Below are positions 23,601 to 39,346 of a stretch of DNA of 64,000 nucleotides, piece after piece. Numbering within the stretch: the stretch's first letter is position 1; each line of letters starts with the position of its first letter. The translations under genes and the position numbers were made by a program. The notes under the pieces are model-generated. The model made no database searches, had not been told where the DNA came from, and saw nothing but the letters and a program-made list of their open reading frames with translations. This DNA is from Pleodorina starrii (taxonomy: Eukaryota > Chlorophyta > Chlorophyceae > Chlamydomonadales > Volvocaceae), in the NCBI GenBank assembly GCA_030267565.1, contig BRXU01000087.1, forward strand, positions 16,387 through 80,386, written 5' to 3'.

Positions 23601-26094
23601 CGAGTGGGGATCTCCACATCCGCGCGCCGACCAGGGTCCGAGTTAACGATACTGCTGGAATGCGGCAGCAGGACGGCGAGGCGAGCGAGGGCAAGCCACT
23701 GGCGGCCGCGGTATCAGGAGGCAGAACCAACGCCCCTGCCTTGCCGTACCTTCCAGCCCACTTTCGTCAGCCAACCCACTCACTAACGCATCCTCCCGCC
23801 CTCCCTCCATGCCACTGTCTGTGCCGGGCGAGGCCTCTCCCTGACCTAATTTGGAACGGGTGTTGGAACGAAACGGCACTCCGGACTTCGGCAGCCGTCC
23901 GGCGCGCTTCCCCCTCGTCACCCTCCAAACCCCCCCGTCCCCGTCCCCCGCTCGCCCCACTCCCGGCTCACTTGCTCTCGTTGGTGCTGAAGATTGCGCT
24001 GCCCGGTCCTCCGGACGCCAATCCCCCCGGGCCGCTGCCATTTCTTGTGGCTCTGCGCAGCGGGCGACACACAGGCGAGGCAGGCGACGGAAGGACGATC
24101 GGGCGGGGAGCATGGACCACGACGACGCGGGACACAGGCGGGCGCCCATGCAAGGGCGCGCAACGCGGGTGCGATGCCAGGTCGGTTTTCGGGCCAAAAG
24201 CCCTCGCATACAGGTCCCTTCCTTCCTCATGGTTCCCCCACTTGACAGCTCCTGCCCGCCGCGACCCCGGGTGGCCCCGGGAAGAGGGGCGTTCGACAGC
24301 GGCCGGGGCCGCAAGCTACCTCCAGCTACCGCAAAACGAAGGTTCCGGAGCGCCATGTCTTCGTCCGCGCCAGGCCCCATCGCCTGCCCCGACCCAGACG
24401 AGCAAGGGTCGGGTCAGGGCGATGGGGCCCTGGCGCGGACGAAGACATGGCGCCTGGGAACGCGTTCATCCGGCGGATGGGCCCGCGCGGTGCCGCGCCG
24501 CCCTGCAGCCAAATCGACCCAGATCCAGATCCAACCCCGGCGCCCCAGCCCCCCGGCCCATTCCATTCCTTTCCCCAGCCCCGCACCTCCCCGACCCAAA
24601 TCAGCCCGCCGCGACCTCCCGCTCCGCGTACCTAGTCTGCAGGTTTCGCTCCAGGGAGGCCCGGATGTTCCTGCCGCTTGGCTTGCGGAACCGCAACACG
24701 CGCTCCGGATCCGCCTGGCCGCTGGATCCCATGGAGCAATCCGTGACCCCGCTCGGCAGCTGGCCCGTGCCCGGCTGCGGCTGCGGCGGCTGCGAATGCG
24801 GCTGCGACAAAGGAGAGGAGGCTTGCGCCTGCGCCTGCGGTGGCGCGGGCCCGCTGCCGGCGCCCGGCACGCCGCTGTCCGCCGTCGCGACTATGTCGCG
24901 CGACGGACGGCTGACGCTGCCCGCCGTTTCGAGTATGGCGCCGTGCTCCGGCGGCTCGCCCTCGCGGAGGCGCGGAGGAGCCAGACATGCGGCCCACCAC
25001 CTGCAGCGGGGCCCACCGGCGGCGTCAGTGGGGCAGTGGAGACGGAACCGCGCACGTCACCGGGGCGGGTTGAGCAGCTGGTGCCTGGGGTGTGGCGAAG
25101 CGACCTGTGGGGTGCTGTTACGGCGCTGCGGCGGCCGCGGTGCGAGGGCCCGAGGCTGACATCGCTGCACCACCCGCCCTGTCCTGGGTCAGGACAGGAG
25201 GATGGTTTCGGCGCAGCGTCACCGCCACCACATCCTGGCGTCGCTGGAGCGGGGCTGTTGAAGCGGCGGCCGTGCGCGGATACGGTGCGAAGCTGTGGCT
25301 GGAGAAGCCAACGGGAACACTGGTGCTAGGGAGGGAAAAACGACGACGACGGCGGCGCGCGGGCGGGCGCGCGCAGCGCAAACCCCCCGCTTCCCTCCAC
25401 CGGGTCGCTTCGCTGACATCATCTCCAATCCACCGCTGCGGCTTCATCTTCATCATCGCACGCCTGCAAACTGCCTGTACGTCCCCGCTCCGCCCAGCCC
25501 CGCCCCGCACCTGCCCGTCTTGTCCTGCGAATTGGACTTCCGCCCCCGATGCAGCCTGCCACTCCCCGCGCCGCTGATATCCATGCTCTCCTGCGACCGC
25601 TCCTGCTCCTGGCCCGCGCCGCTACAGCTGGCTGTCCCGACGGAGACCATGCTGCCCGTAGCGCTGGAGCGCTTGGCAGAGGCGGCGGTGGCGGCGACGG
25701 GAACGGCTCCGGAGCCGCTCGGCGGCGCGGGCCCGTGCCCTGCGCCATGCCCAGGCGGCGGAGCGCCGCTGGAACTGGCGCTGGACTTCAACGGCAGGAG
25801 GCCCCTGATGCGGGCGAAGCGGCCGCCGCTGGAGGTGCGCTCCGGAACCCGGCCCAGCGTCCGCTGCCTGCCGCTGCCCGTGCCGCCTCCGGCTGCGGGA
25901 AGCTCCCGGCTGCTGTGCCCGGCATCGATTGGCTGGCTGGAGGGGAGCGTGCGGGAGGTCTCCGAGACGTGGGTGCCGAGGCTTTCGCTGGTGATGAGGA
26001 TACCGTCGGCGAGCGGGACTGGGCCCTCCGCCTTCGGCGCCGCCACGGGCAGCGCGTCGTGCGATACGAGCTTTTGTAAGAGCCGATTGGGCAT
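17665..26094 (-). CDS. Unidentified ~2008-aa low-complexity protein with a C-terminal membrane anchor (6 exons)
   Basis: No known family recognised. Proposed minus-strand exons: 26094-25511, 25000-24632, 24052-23972, 23446-23187, 22850-21039 and 20585-17665. Donors are GTGCGG, GTACGC, GTGAGC, GTGAGG and GTGAGT, and all phases match (2/1, 2/1, 2/1, 1/2, 1/2), giving 2009 codons with TGA. The last acceptor could instead be the CAG before 20528, removing 19 residues in frame. Start MPNRLLQKLVSHDALPVAAP. Exons 2-4 give an ordered basic/acidic part (RVLRFRKPSGRNIRASLERN, PRDSFESDWDVMGAEN). Exons 5 and 6 are dominated by Gln, Ala, Gly, Ser and Pro runs. At about residues 1953-1983 lies one long hydrophobic helix (ILLLAAGVLVVLFNLIVVVY), followed by only ~25 residues, the topology of a tail-anchored protein. 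The exon 4/5 joint matters most: without it there would be two genes, but no ATG exists between 22880 and 23160 to start the second. Confidence 0.62.
20938..20970. repeat. Perfect 13-bp intronic hairpin
   Basis: Arms 20938-20950 (GCACCCTTCCCTC) and 20958-20970 are perfect reverse complements around a 7-nt loop. It lies in the last intron of the large minus-strand gene. Confidence 0.8.
24351..24452. ncRNA. Long near-perfect hairpin in intron 2 of the large gene (candidate small-RNA precursor)
   Basis: Left arm 24351-24395 and right arm 24406-24452 are reverse complements over about 45 bp with only two or three bulges or mismatches near the loop; the loop is ~10 nt (24396-24405). Pairing continues weakly outside (GTTCC on both sides). 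The hairpin lies wholly inside intron 2 (24053-24631). Stem length and intronic position fit green-algal miRNA/siRNA precursors, but the same shape could come from a recent inverted duplication. No small-RNA evidence is available here. Confidence 0.45.
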
Positions 26095-27289
26095 GGGGAG
26101 GCGGCCGGGCCGACGAGGCAGGCTGCGGAGGGTGCAGGGTGGGCTGAGAAGCGAGGCCCGTGTAGGAGTAGACGGCGAAGTCCCTGTGTGCCTGCCTGCC
26201 TTCCTGCCTCTCGCTACTTTGCCGCTGCCAGCGGCAATGCGCTATCGCCCCGGCGGCGACGCCCTGTCAGAGGACGGCGCGGCCGCTATCGCCTCCGCAG
26301 TAGCGAGCCGAACCGCTAGGGTGGCTGGTAGTAAGATTGCACAGCCAACTCAGCACGCCCGAAAATGGCTGACGCCCGACCATCAGAGCCCTGTTGGGTT
26401 CATAAGGAATGCCCCGCGTCCACGACGAGCAGACGTCGTAAGCAAGGCAGGGATTCAATAGCGTATGGCAGCGACTCAAAGGCACGGAAAAGCTTGATAA
26501 GCCTACCTAAAATCAGCCGAGCCTGATATAACACTCCTGTTCTATCGAGCCGTGCCATAAGCATATGTGTTACAGCCGATTGGTTGCCACTATCATGGGG
26601 TGGGAAGCACGCACACACGGAGCTCGTCCACCGCAAACTGTATGAAAGTTCTCCACCCAAAGCGCTGCCCAGGCATATGGAGAAACTGTCAGCCTCACAT
26701 CACCCTGTCGCGCTGTCGGGTCTGACCTAAACAGATTAACCCGTGTGTTGCGGCCCTGACCCGCTTAAGCGAGGCGCCATGAATTATCACTCTACTTCCG
26801 AACACATACCTTGAGCTAATGATCCGGCCTGTCGGCCTCCTTCTTGCACGCCCCCGTATGCCCCCGTGGAGTTCTGAAAAGAGTTCCTGGGCTTTCGGGT
26901 CTGGCAGAGCACTAAGAAACTAATAGTAGGTGGTAGTGAATTGATTCCAATAAGTGGATCAGATGAAACCTTTGCGAAGGTGGAAAAGGCGAGTAAGGCG
27001 TCTATCATGCCTGAACATCGCAGCTTGCTCTGTTTCACCGTTTAGGAATTCCGAAATGTGCAGAAGGGTAGGGGCCGACCAAAGGCTGCTTTCAGCCCGA
27101 GTTACAGCGTCGGCCGAACTGCGCCCAGTTTCGATAATGAAAACTGCATGCGCAGCAATGTCCATCGCTGCAGTATGCTCTCGGCGCAATAACTCTCACA
27201 GTTATCACGTGATCACAGGGAATGAACAGCAGTACGAGGTGCCCGTGTACGATTCACTTTAGTCGCCCGGCCGGTGCCATCGTGCGCCG
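26095..27289. other. Intergenic region upstream of the large minus-strand gene
   Basis: No credible exon. It should contain the promoter and 5' UTR of the gene starting at 26094 and, at its far end, the 3' UTR of the small minus-strand gene stopping at 27290, with a TTACA (TGTAA on the minus strand) at 27102-27106. Confidence 0.45.
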
Positions 27290-28170
27290 TCATGCCCGGC
27301 CTTCGTCGTCGTCATGCAGCTCCGTCATGTCCTGCAGTACAGACCACATGGGGTGTTGGAGTAGGGACTTCCATGCAGCCAAGCCATCCTGCGCAGCGCC
27401 AAGTCGCCGGCCGACAGGAGCACTGCAAACGCGCTGCGCTCACACCACGTCCTTGTTGAGGTTCAGCCTCTTCATGAAGCATCCCAGAAGGATGCAGAAC
27501 CAACAACAGTCTCAATGCCCGAGCGATACAATTACGCAACGGAAGACACCCAATGCTCCCGCGGGGCGGAACCCGGAGCCTGCCCGGGGTAGCAGTGACA
27601 AGGGTGAACCCCGGATATTCCCACCGCGCGACGCAAACCAACAATGGCACGGCCCCACTCCAATCCTAACAAAATTGCTAGTTCGCTACTAGGACCGGCA
27701 GAACTCGCGCGCCCCGAACCACGTTCCCACCGGAACCCCAACGCGCCCACCCGCCCATCCTGCACAGCTGCCAACCCGCGAAGGGATGGCCCGGGCAAAT
27801 ACCCTGCAACGCACCCAGCCTGCCCGCCAACCGCCCACTCTCCTGAGCTGAGTCTTCCAGGGTCTGGATTTGCTTTTTCAGCTCGATCCGAACGACATGC
27901 CGTTCGTTGGACTTCGGCGTTCGGCCTTCAATGTGGACGCTCCCCCCCCCCCCCCACACACACACTCACATCCCCATCCTCACACCCGAAACACACCCAG
28001 AAGCACAACAACGCCCCACGCCCCGATGCCCCAAGCATCCACCCTTCGCTAACAACGTCTTCGTCTCTTAGCTGCGGTATTTTCTTTTCCAACACCCTTC
28101 CACCCACCTGCAAGATCACGTCCCGGACGACGTCCTGTCGGAAGCGTACCACGCAGCAACGGAGAAGGAA
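27290..28170 (-). CDS. Fragments of a small unidentified spliced gene with a coiled-coil segment
   Basis: Pieces on the minus strand look like exons but the whole gene is not resolved. One ends at 28108 with QDVVRDVILQ and a GTGGGT donor. The next starts about 27911 in matching phase and encodes SNERHVVRIELKKQIQTLED, which looks like a coiled coil, running to about 27815. An intermediate exon seems to lie near 27444-27490 (KRLNLNKDVV in one frame; the frame is uncertain), before a GTGAGC donor. The last exon is 27331-27290, after a TACTGCAG acceptor, encoding DMTELHDDDEGRA and a TGA stop. A TGTAA signal lies 184 nt downstream at 27106-27102. The 5' end is not found; it should lie between 28108 and the kinase 3' end at 28790. 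I cannot name a family. Confidence 0.38.
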
Positions 28171-28788
28171 GGAGCCATCAGCGGGGGAGGGAGAGAGGAG
28201 CCATCAGCGGGGGCCGGCGTGGGGTGGGCTGGAGTGGTGTGGGCGAGGGGGACGCGCCCAGGACGCAAGAACCGCATCACCAGGAAAGAGCGGGCGCGGG
28301 GGGCTTGTGCCTTCCTTCCATAACATGGCAAGTGCGGCGTCGTCCGCAAAAGCCGAGGGGAATGAGGACCAAGGGACTGTTAGTCCATCGTCGTTTCGCG
28401 TGCCAGTGCGGTGCCGGGGCGTGCGCGTCACCGTCCCTTCCGACCACCGCCCCCAGCGCGAGACGCTTCCAAACTCGCCGACCCTGCCTCTCCTTCAGTG
28501 GCCCCGGTGCAACACCTTCCCAAAAGCAGCGAACAAACACGTGGCGCACAGCGGACAACGGATGCGCGCCGCGCCGCACCGCGCTGCGTCGCGCCACCGC
28601 GTCTTCCTCCTCCTCCTACTCCTCCTCCTTCTCCCTACCTTGGCTTTGTCGGCTGAGGAATCCGGTGGTAGGGTAATACCGGTATGCTACAGGGGAAGGA
28701 TGCTGGAAGCGCCGTTAGGAAGGCGCCACCATGTGTGCATGAATGGTTGATGGGCATTCCCTCCCCATACCCATTGGCATCGGGCTTT

Positions 28789-28793
28789 TTACA
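28789..28793 (-). terminator. Candidate TGTAA poly(A) signal of the MAP kinase gene
   Basis: TTACA on the + strand, i.e. TGTAA on the coding strand, 32 nt after the TAG stop at 28825. The implied 3' UTR is short, so a more distal signal is possible. Confidence 0.45.
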
Positions 28794-28824
28794 CCCCATA
28801 CCAATCGCCCGCCCGCCCGCCCCC

Positions 28825-34023
<5,199 letters not shown>

Positions 34024-34627
34024 GCCAGTGGTACAGATACTACGGCAACTTCATAGTTCCAAAGCAAAAGCAATTACGGTGCGCGCACAGAAGCTCCTCG
34101 TTCCGGTTCTTATCTGCCTCCGTCAGAACAATAATCAAGCTGCCTTGATATATTTAAGAACTTATAATATGTGACCCAACTACGCCCTAGATTGCAAGGT
34201 GGCTTGGCCCGGAGGAAGTCACGATGGAGAATGCTCACGAGCCTGCTATGAAGGGAGCGTCGCTGCGCTGTCAAACTACAATATCGAGCAAGTTCGTTTT
34301 GGGTGCTTGGGGCCAATCTAGCGCCCAGTAACGCCAAAAGTGGCTGGGCAGCTGTGAATTTGCGTCGTACTTAGGTCGGTTAAACAACGGTCTTTCAGTG
34401 CAACCTTTTGTTGCCTTTCCGCTTCGACCTTACAGCGAGACACCTGCTAGACGAATCCAACATCTGTATCGCTTGCTGTCGTCCTCAACAGTTTACGTAT
34501 ACTTACGGCGCCGCAGAACCCCCGTCAGGTTTCACCAAGCATATCGAACAATTGCCGAAACACATCTTATATAGTCACATCCTGTAGGGACCTCCTTACA
34601 CAAGTAACCTCATCCCACGTATCGACC
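34024..34627. promoter_or_regulatory. Bidirectional promoter region between MAP kinase and NEP1 genes
   Basis: The 604 bp between two divergent ATGs hold no exon. A TATATAG string at 34568-34574 lies about 55 nt before the NEP1 ATG and is a reasonable TATA box for that gene. I see no comparable element close to the kinase start. Confidence 0.5.
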
Positions 34628-36746
34628 ATGGTAGCCGGCGGCCTTCAACCGCCCCCCGTTGAGGAGGAGGAAGAAGCCATCCGCGCGCAAGGCCAGGGCG
34701 TGATTTTCATCCTAGATGATGCACAGTTGGAAGTTGCGCAAGTCGGCAAGGTGCGGGCGGTGATGCTGCGTGGGAGCAGGGTTTGCGCTGGAGCTCGGCG
34801 GCTGGCGGGCTGACGCCGATACGCCCGCCGGACACCCCGCAGACATATCAGCTCCTTAACTGCGACGACCACGCCACCTACCTCCGAAAGCACAAGAAGG
34901 ATCCCGCGTTGTATCGCCCGGATATCTGCCACCAGGTGAGAGCCATCCTACGCGCAGCGCCGGGCCACAGCAGCAGCTGGCATCCAATTCCCGTAACTGC
35001 TTTCTTTCATTTCCTGTACGGCGGCCATCCCCCTGGCCTCCGTCATCGCGCTTCCGGCAGCTCTCCGCTGTGTTTGGATGCGGATGCGATCGACAGCAGC
35101 AGGTCATCAGACCCGTGGGTCAGCCCTCGGCGGATACACCCCCCCGCCAACGCCTAAGCAGGCGCGCGCCCAGGACCCTCTTGGGGCCCCCCTCCCATTT
35201 CCGCTGAGCTGGTGCGAAACTGAGCTGTCCATTTGGCCGCCGACTGCCACTACTCCCCACAGGCCCTCTTAAACATCTTGGACAGCCCCCTCAACAAGGC
35301 GGGCAAAATCAAGGTAAGCCCCGGCCCCGGCGATGTCGGCCCGGCCCCGGCCCCAGCCCCGGCCCCGGCCCCGGCGATGTCGGCGCGGCTCGGCGCGTCC
35401 TCCCAAACTCCGCAGTCGAGACTAGCAGCGCGTATGCGGCGGCGCTGGCGGCCCCGGCAGGTGGGGGCATGCTGCCCCGGACTCTGAAGCCTCCAGTATG
35501 ATTGCAAGGTGCCGTCGTGGTCGCCGTCGCCGTCGGAGGAGGAGGAGGACAAGGGCCGACCGGACGAGTCGGTCGCTCGCCAACCGACACACACCCCCAT
35601 GCGCACACACATGTATACACACACGCACGCGCGCTCTGCCCTGGCTTCGTCGCGCTCCCCTCGCCTGGGTTTCCACTTTTCCTTGTGCCCTCGCTCGCGA
35701 CTCGCCTTAAGAAGGCCCTTACCTTCACAGGGAGCCGACCTCATCGCAGCCTCGGTAACACGCGCTTTGCGCGTTACCTTCCCTCGCCTGGAGAGCGTGC
35801 CCTCTCTGCTCTCTCAGACCAGAGGTTCCGCGGTCGAGCTCCCCTGGGTCCCAACACGCCCGCGCCCCCGATTGGCCCCCTTACCTCCCCTGCTTCCTGC
35901 TCAATCAACTCCCCTGCTTTGGACTGACACATACATACACAGATCCTCTTGAACCCTCTTTCGGTGTGTACGACAGGCAAGCGTCGCTCTGACCCTGCAC
36001 CCCATCTCCCCATCTCCCCCAGGCCGTGTACGTCCGCACGCACAAGAACGTGTTGTTCTCCATCAACCCGAAGACGCGCATCCCCCGCACCATCAAGCGC
36101 TTCTCGGGGCTCATGGTGCAGCTGCTGCAAAAGCTCAGCATCCGCGCCACCAACGGACCCGACAAGCTGATGAAGGTACGCCGCCACACCCCGGGCCCGG
36201 GAGGGCTTCTGCCTCATGATACGTCTGTGCATCAAACAGCGCACCCTTGAATACACACACGCGCACACACCCAAACGCTTGCACACACATACACATACGC
36301 CCTCTCACACGCACACGCACGCAAAGCATACGCCCATGTACCACGCCCACGCCCCACGCCTAACGCCGCCTCAGTCCCTCCGCTGCGGTATCTTCTTTTT
36401 TTACCCCACGCCCACGCCCACGCCCCCCACGCCCACCTCCCTGAAACGCCCGCGCCGCGCCTCTCCACAGGTGGTCAAGGGCCCCGTGACCAAGTACCTG
36501 CCGCTTGCCTGCAAGCGCGTGGGCTTCTCCTTCGCCGCGACCAAGCGCGTGGCCATCCACGAATACGTGGCGGGAATAGACACCGACTCGGGCCCCGTGG
36601 TGTTTGTGGTGGGGGCCTTCGCGCACGGCCGCATCGAGGCGCCTTGGGTGGACGAGGAGCTCAACGTGTCCGAGTACCCGCTGTCCGCCGCCTACTGCAT
36701 CAGCCGCATCACAAACGCCTTTGAGATGAAGTGGAAGATCGTCTGA
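34628..36746 (+). CDS. EMG1: 18S rRNA pseudouridine N1-methyltransferase NEP1/EMG1 (5 exons, 231 aa)
   Basis: SPOUT-class methyltransferase acting in nucleolar small-subunit assembly. The family N1-methylates one pseudouridine of 18S rRNA, a site later hypermodified. Exons: 34628-34750, 34843-34935, 35263-35313, 36023-36175 and 36471-36746. All introns are phase 0, with donors GTGCGG, GTGAGA, GTAAGC, GTACGC and acceptors ending in CAG; total 232 codons with TGA. Family landmarks in order: [98 protein letters not shown] and [17 protein letters not shown]. The AFAHG and YPLSAA segments form the cofactor-binding end of the knotted fold. Length is close to yeast and human homologues. The first 20 residues are acidic and variable, as usual in the family. 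The likely poly(A) signal is TGTAA at 37198-37202. Confidence 0.96.
35326..35385. repeat. GGCCCC hexanucleotide tract within a short duplication, NEP1 intron 3
   Basis: About seven GGCCCC-type units, one with an A interruption, flanked by two copies of CCCCGGCGATGTCGGC roughly 44 bp apart. Confidence 0.75.
36378..36405 (+). repeat. Dispersed CGCTGCGGTATYTT element, copy in NEP1 intron 4
   Basis: Core CGCTGCGGTATCTT followed by a T-rich run. Related copies lie at about 28068-28092 (+), 2404-2428, 29487-29520 and 37383-37412 (all minus orientation). All are in introns or intergenic DNA. Confidence 0.6.
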
Positions 36747-37013
36747 GGCCTCGCGAGATACATGAAAAGTCGGGTTTTGCGGGTGTGCTGTGCTGTGCTG
36801 TGATGGTGGGGGCGGGGGTGGAGGTAGGATGGGAGGGGTAAGGGCGCGGCGCGAGGCGCGTGGCGTGGCGTCCGGACGGGACGGGGTCGCGGGTGGAGGG
36901 GGATGGAGTTAGGGGGGAACTTGGGTTGGGAAGAGTTTTCGCCCCCTCCCCCCGGGCTCCGGCCTATACGTGGATACCTTCCACCCCGTTGGGAGAGGTC
37001 CTGCAGGGGCCAA

Positions 37014-37114
37014 CATGTAGGGGCCAACAAGGATGGGCCAGTCCTCAGTCATGAGGTCAGTCAGTCATGAGGTCATGTAGGGGCCAACAAGGATGGGCCA
37101 GTCCTCAGTCATGA
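37014..37114. repeat. Two 41-bp direct repeats with exact 60-bp spacing
   Basis: 37014-37054 and 37074-37114 are identical over 41 bp, containing GGGCCAACAAGGATGGGCC and CAGTCCTCAGTCATGA, with a 19-bp spacer that is itself made of GGTCAGTCAGTCATGA-like repeats. Confidence 0.9.
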
Positions 37115-37197
37115 CTCATGAGGAGAGGCCGTGGGAGCCGCCGCCAGGCCAAGGTCAACGTCTCAACGACACGGAAAGGCAGCTGACTTGTGGTCAT

Positions 37198-37202
37198 TGT
37201 AA
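37198..37202 (+). terminator. Candidate TGTAA poly(A) signal of NEP1
   Basis: First TGTAA on the + strand after the stop at 36746, which gives a 3' UTR of about 460 nt, normal for this type of genome. Confidence 0.55.
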
Positions 37203-39177
37203 GGGACTTGCCGGCTTCCTACAGGCAGGGGTTGGGGGCCGGGATGTGCTCATGGTGGATGAGGAAGGGCGCAGGGGAGGGAGAAGGGCGTGTTAGGCGG
37301 CTGTGCAGGCGCAGGGGCGGGCGGCGGACGGGCGAGAGGGCGGGCGACGCGGAGCAGCCCCCATCGGCAGCACGCCAAGGTGGTAGGAAAGAAGAGACAC
37401 CGCAGCGAAGGGACGGAGACGGCGTTTGGCTCGCGCGCCACGGTGGCGCCGCCGCGGTGGGCCGCACGGGTGTCGTGCCTGGAAGGCTGCGCTGCGCTTT
37501 CCATTTGGGGAGGTAGCTGCTGTACGCTACGTTACCGGTGCTCGGACCGACTGTGCGTTTTGGTACGGCACTCGACAGCCGTGCGGCCGTGGCCTGAGCC
37601 GTCCGGCCTCTGGCGGAAGCTCCAGCGAGCGTGCGGCGGCGAGGGGGCTACCGTACCGGTGTCTCAATCGTGCGGAGCTGTGGACGTGTGGATTCTCAAT
37701 GCACGGCTCGGATGAGGCGTACCGGCACTGCTGGCGGGCGCTGGTGGCGCGCGTGCGCCCTCAAGGACGCTCCCGGTGTTCCGAGGGGGTGCGCAAGTGA
37801 AGCCATGTTGTCGCCCTGCGCGTACCCGCTTATGTGCACCTGGGCCGCTGGCTGTTACCCTTCGAGTGATCCTTCGGATGTTCGGAAGGTCTGAAGGCCT
37901 CTGCAACAGATGGTCGTCAAGTAACAGCTACAATTACTTCTGCTCTCTTACTGGTGCCAATCATTAAGTGGAGCGTTTTCCAGGACGTCTGGAATCTGTG
38001 AAGGAAACGAGGGCTGGAGCATCGGTCAGCGCGCCCCGTCCAGTGCTCAAGAGAGGCAGGAGGCCACGGAACCAAACGGCCGGGACTTCGTTACTGAGGG
38101 TTGCAGACCTTGTTGCGGGTCGTTGCGACGGCTAGGACGATTGCCGCTGCGGGGGGCCCACCCTGTGTTTTGTACCTCCATTGACGCCACCACCCAAATG
38201 TCCGGTCACAGGAGTACAGTACACCTTGAAAAGCAGCACAGCGAGTGCTGCACGAGGAGAGGGCAGTAGTATTACGCCCCACACGAAGGAGCAGGTCGGT
38301 CAAGACTGCTGTGCTACGTGACATGACAGCTGCTCGACACACCTCCCTGGCAGGCCTCCAGCGTTCGCCCCGAGCGGCGGCCGCTGCACAGCGGGATCTG
38401 GACGGCTGCCACCGCCCCCAGGCTCCATGCGAGCCCTGACAGGCGATCGGGTGCGATGCGAAGCAGGCTTGGTCCTGCACGCACGGCCACAGCCCCAAGC
38501 CGGATGCCCCAAGTGCCGAGTCGGAGCACGAACCGATGGTCGCCCACTTCGCGCCCCAATGGCGCTCGGCGGTCAGGCTCAGTTGCAGGTCTAGCGCCGC
38601 AAGGCACTACGTTTTACGTCTTCGGTCACGGCTTGCAGTCCACGTGCTTGTCCCTTGCTCGCTTGCTCCGGTGTCTGTCCGCGCCAGCAGCGAGCCCTCC
38701 GCACATGCCCGGTGGATCGTGGTCCAGCACACGCCCACACCGCTAACTAGCGGTTCGCGGCACAAACGGCCGAGGCGCGGTCCGCGCCGCACAGCCCATG
38801 TCACACACACACACACATACGCACACACACCCCGAGAAGGGAAAACCGCGCCGAGAACAGAAAACCCTCATCGCCCCAAAAAAGCGCATTCCCGAGCTGT
38901 ACATGCCGCAACGTACCCGTATGTGAAGATACTAAAGAGACAGCACCTCCTGGGAACACACAAACAGCGCACACCGCGGTACGCGTACACCAGGACGGAC
39001 TGACGATCGACCCCTGGATTATGCTTCAGGCGCACTCAAAATGTTTCTCCGGCGACGGCAAAACCACAGGAAAAGGCCCCCTCCCTCCCTCCCCTGCAAT
39101 CTCGTCTGATGGAAGAAACCCAGCTGATAAGCAACATGCATGGGCTCGCGCCTGTCTGCACAAGCGCGTCCCTTCCC

Positions 39178-39182
39178 TTACA
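39178..39182 (-). terminator. Candidate TGTAA poly(A) signal of the HU-like gene
   Basis: TTACA on the + strand, TGTAA on the coding strand, 165 nt downstream of the TAG at 39347. Confidence 0.55.
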
Positions 39183-39346
39183 GACGCATCTCCGAGCGTA
39201 TCGAGGATGAGACGTATGCCCCGAATGCGACATCTTGGTACAAAATCGCCAGAAGCCCCAGCACGCGCGGGAGAGGACAGCGCCCGCCACATCCGTGGCG
39301 CGCAGCTGGGTGAGCCAAGCCACCTGCGGAGCGCGCGTGGCGCCGC

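Larger units (their letters stand above)
36747..39177. other. NEP1 3' UTR followed by gene-poor sequence
   Basis: The NEP1 3' UTR probably runs to just past TGTAA at 37198-37202. Beyond it I see no exon with family similarity or good splice structure. Open frames on both strands are Arg/Ala-rich and mutually overlapping. Contents I can name are the 60-bp-period direct repeat at 37014-37114, one CGCTGCGGTATYTT-like element at 37383-37412 and a CA repeat near 38803-38830. Confidence 0.45.

Noticed and set aside
23164..23730. Gene ending at TGA 23164
   Set aside because: A GTGAGG donor at 23186, 20 bases before the stop, joins in phase to 22850, and the coding-like part begins only at 23446 after an acceptor.
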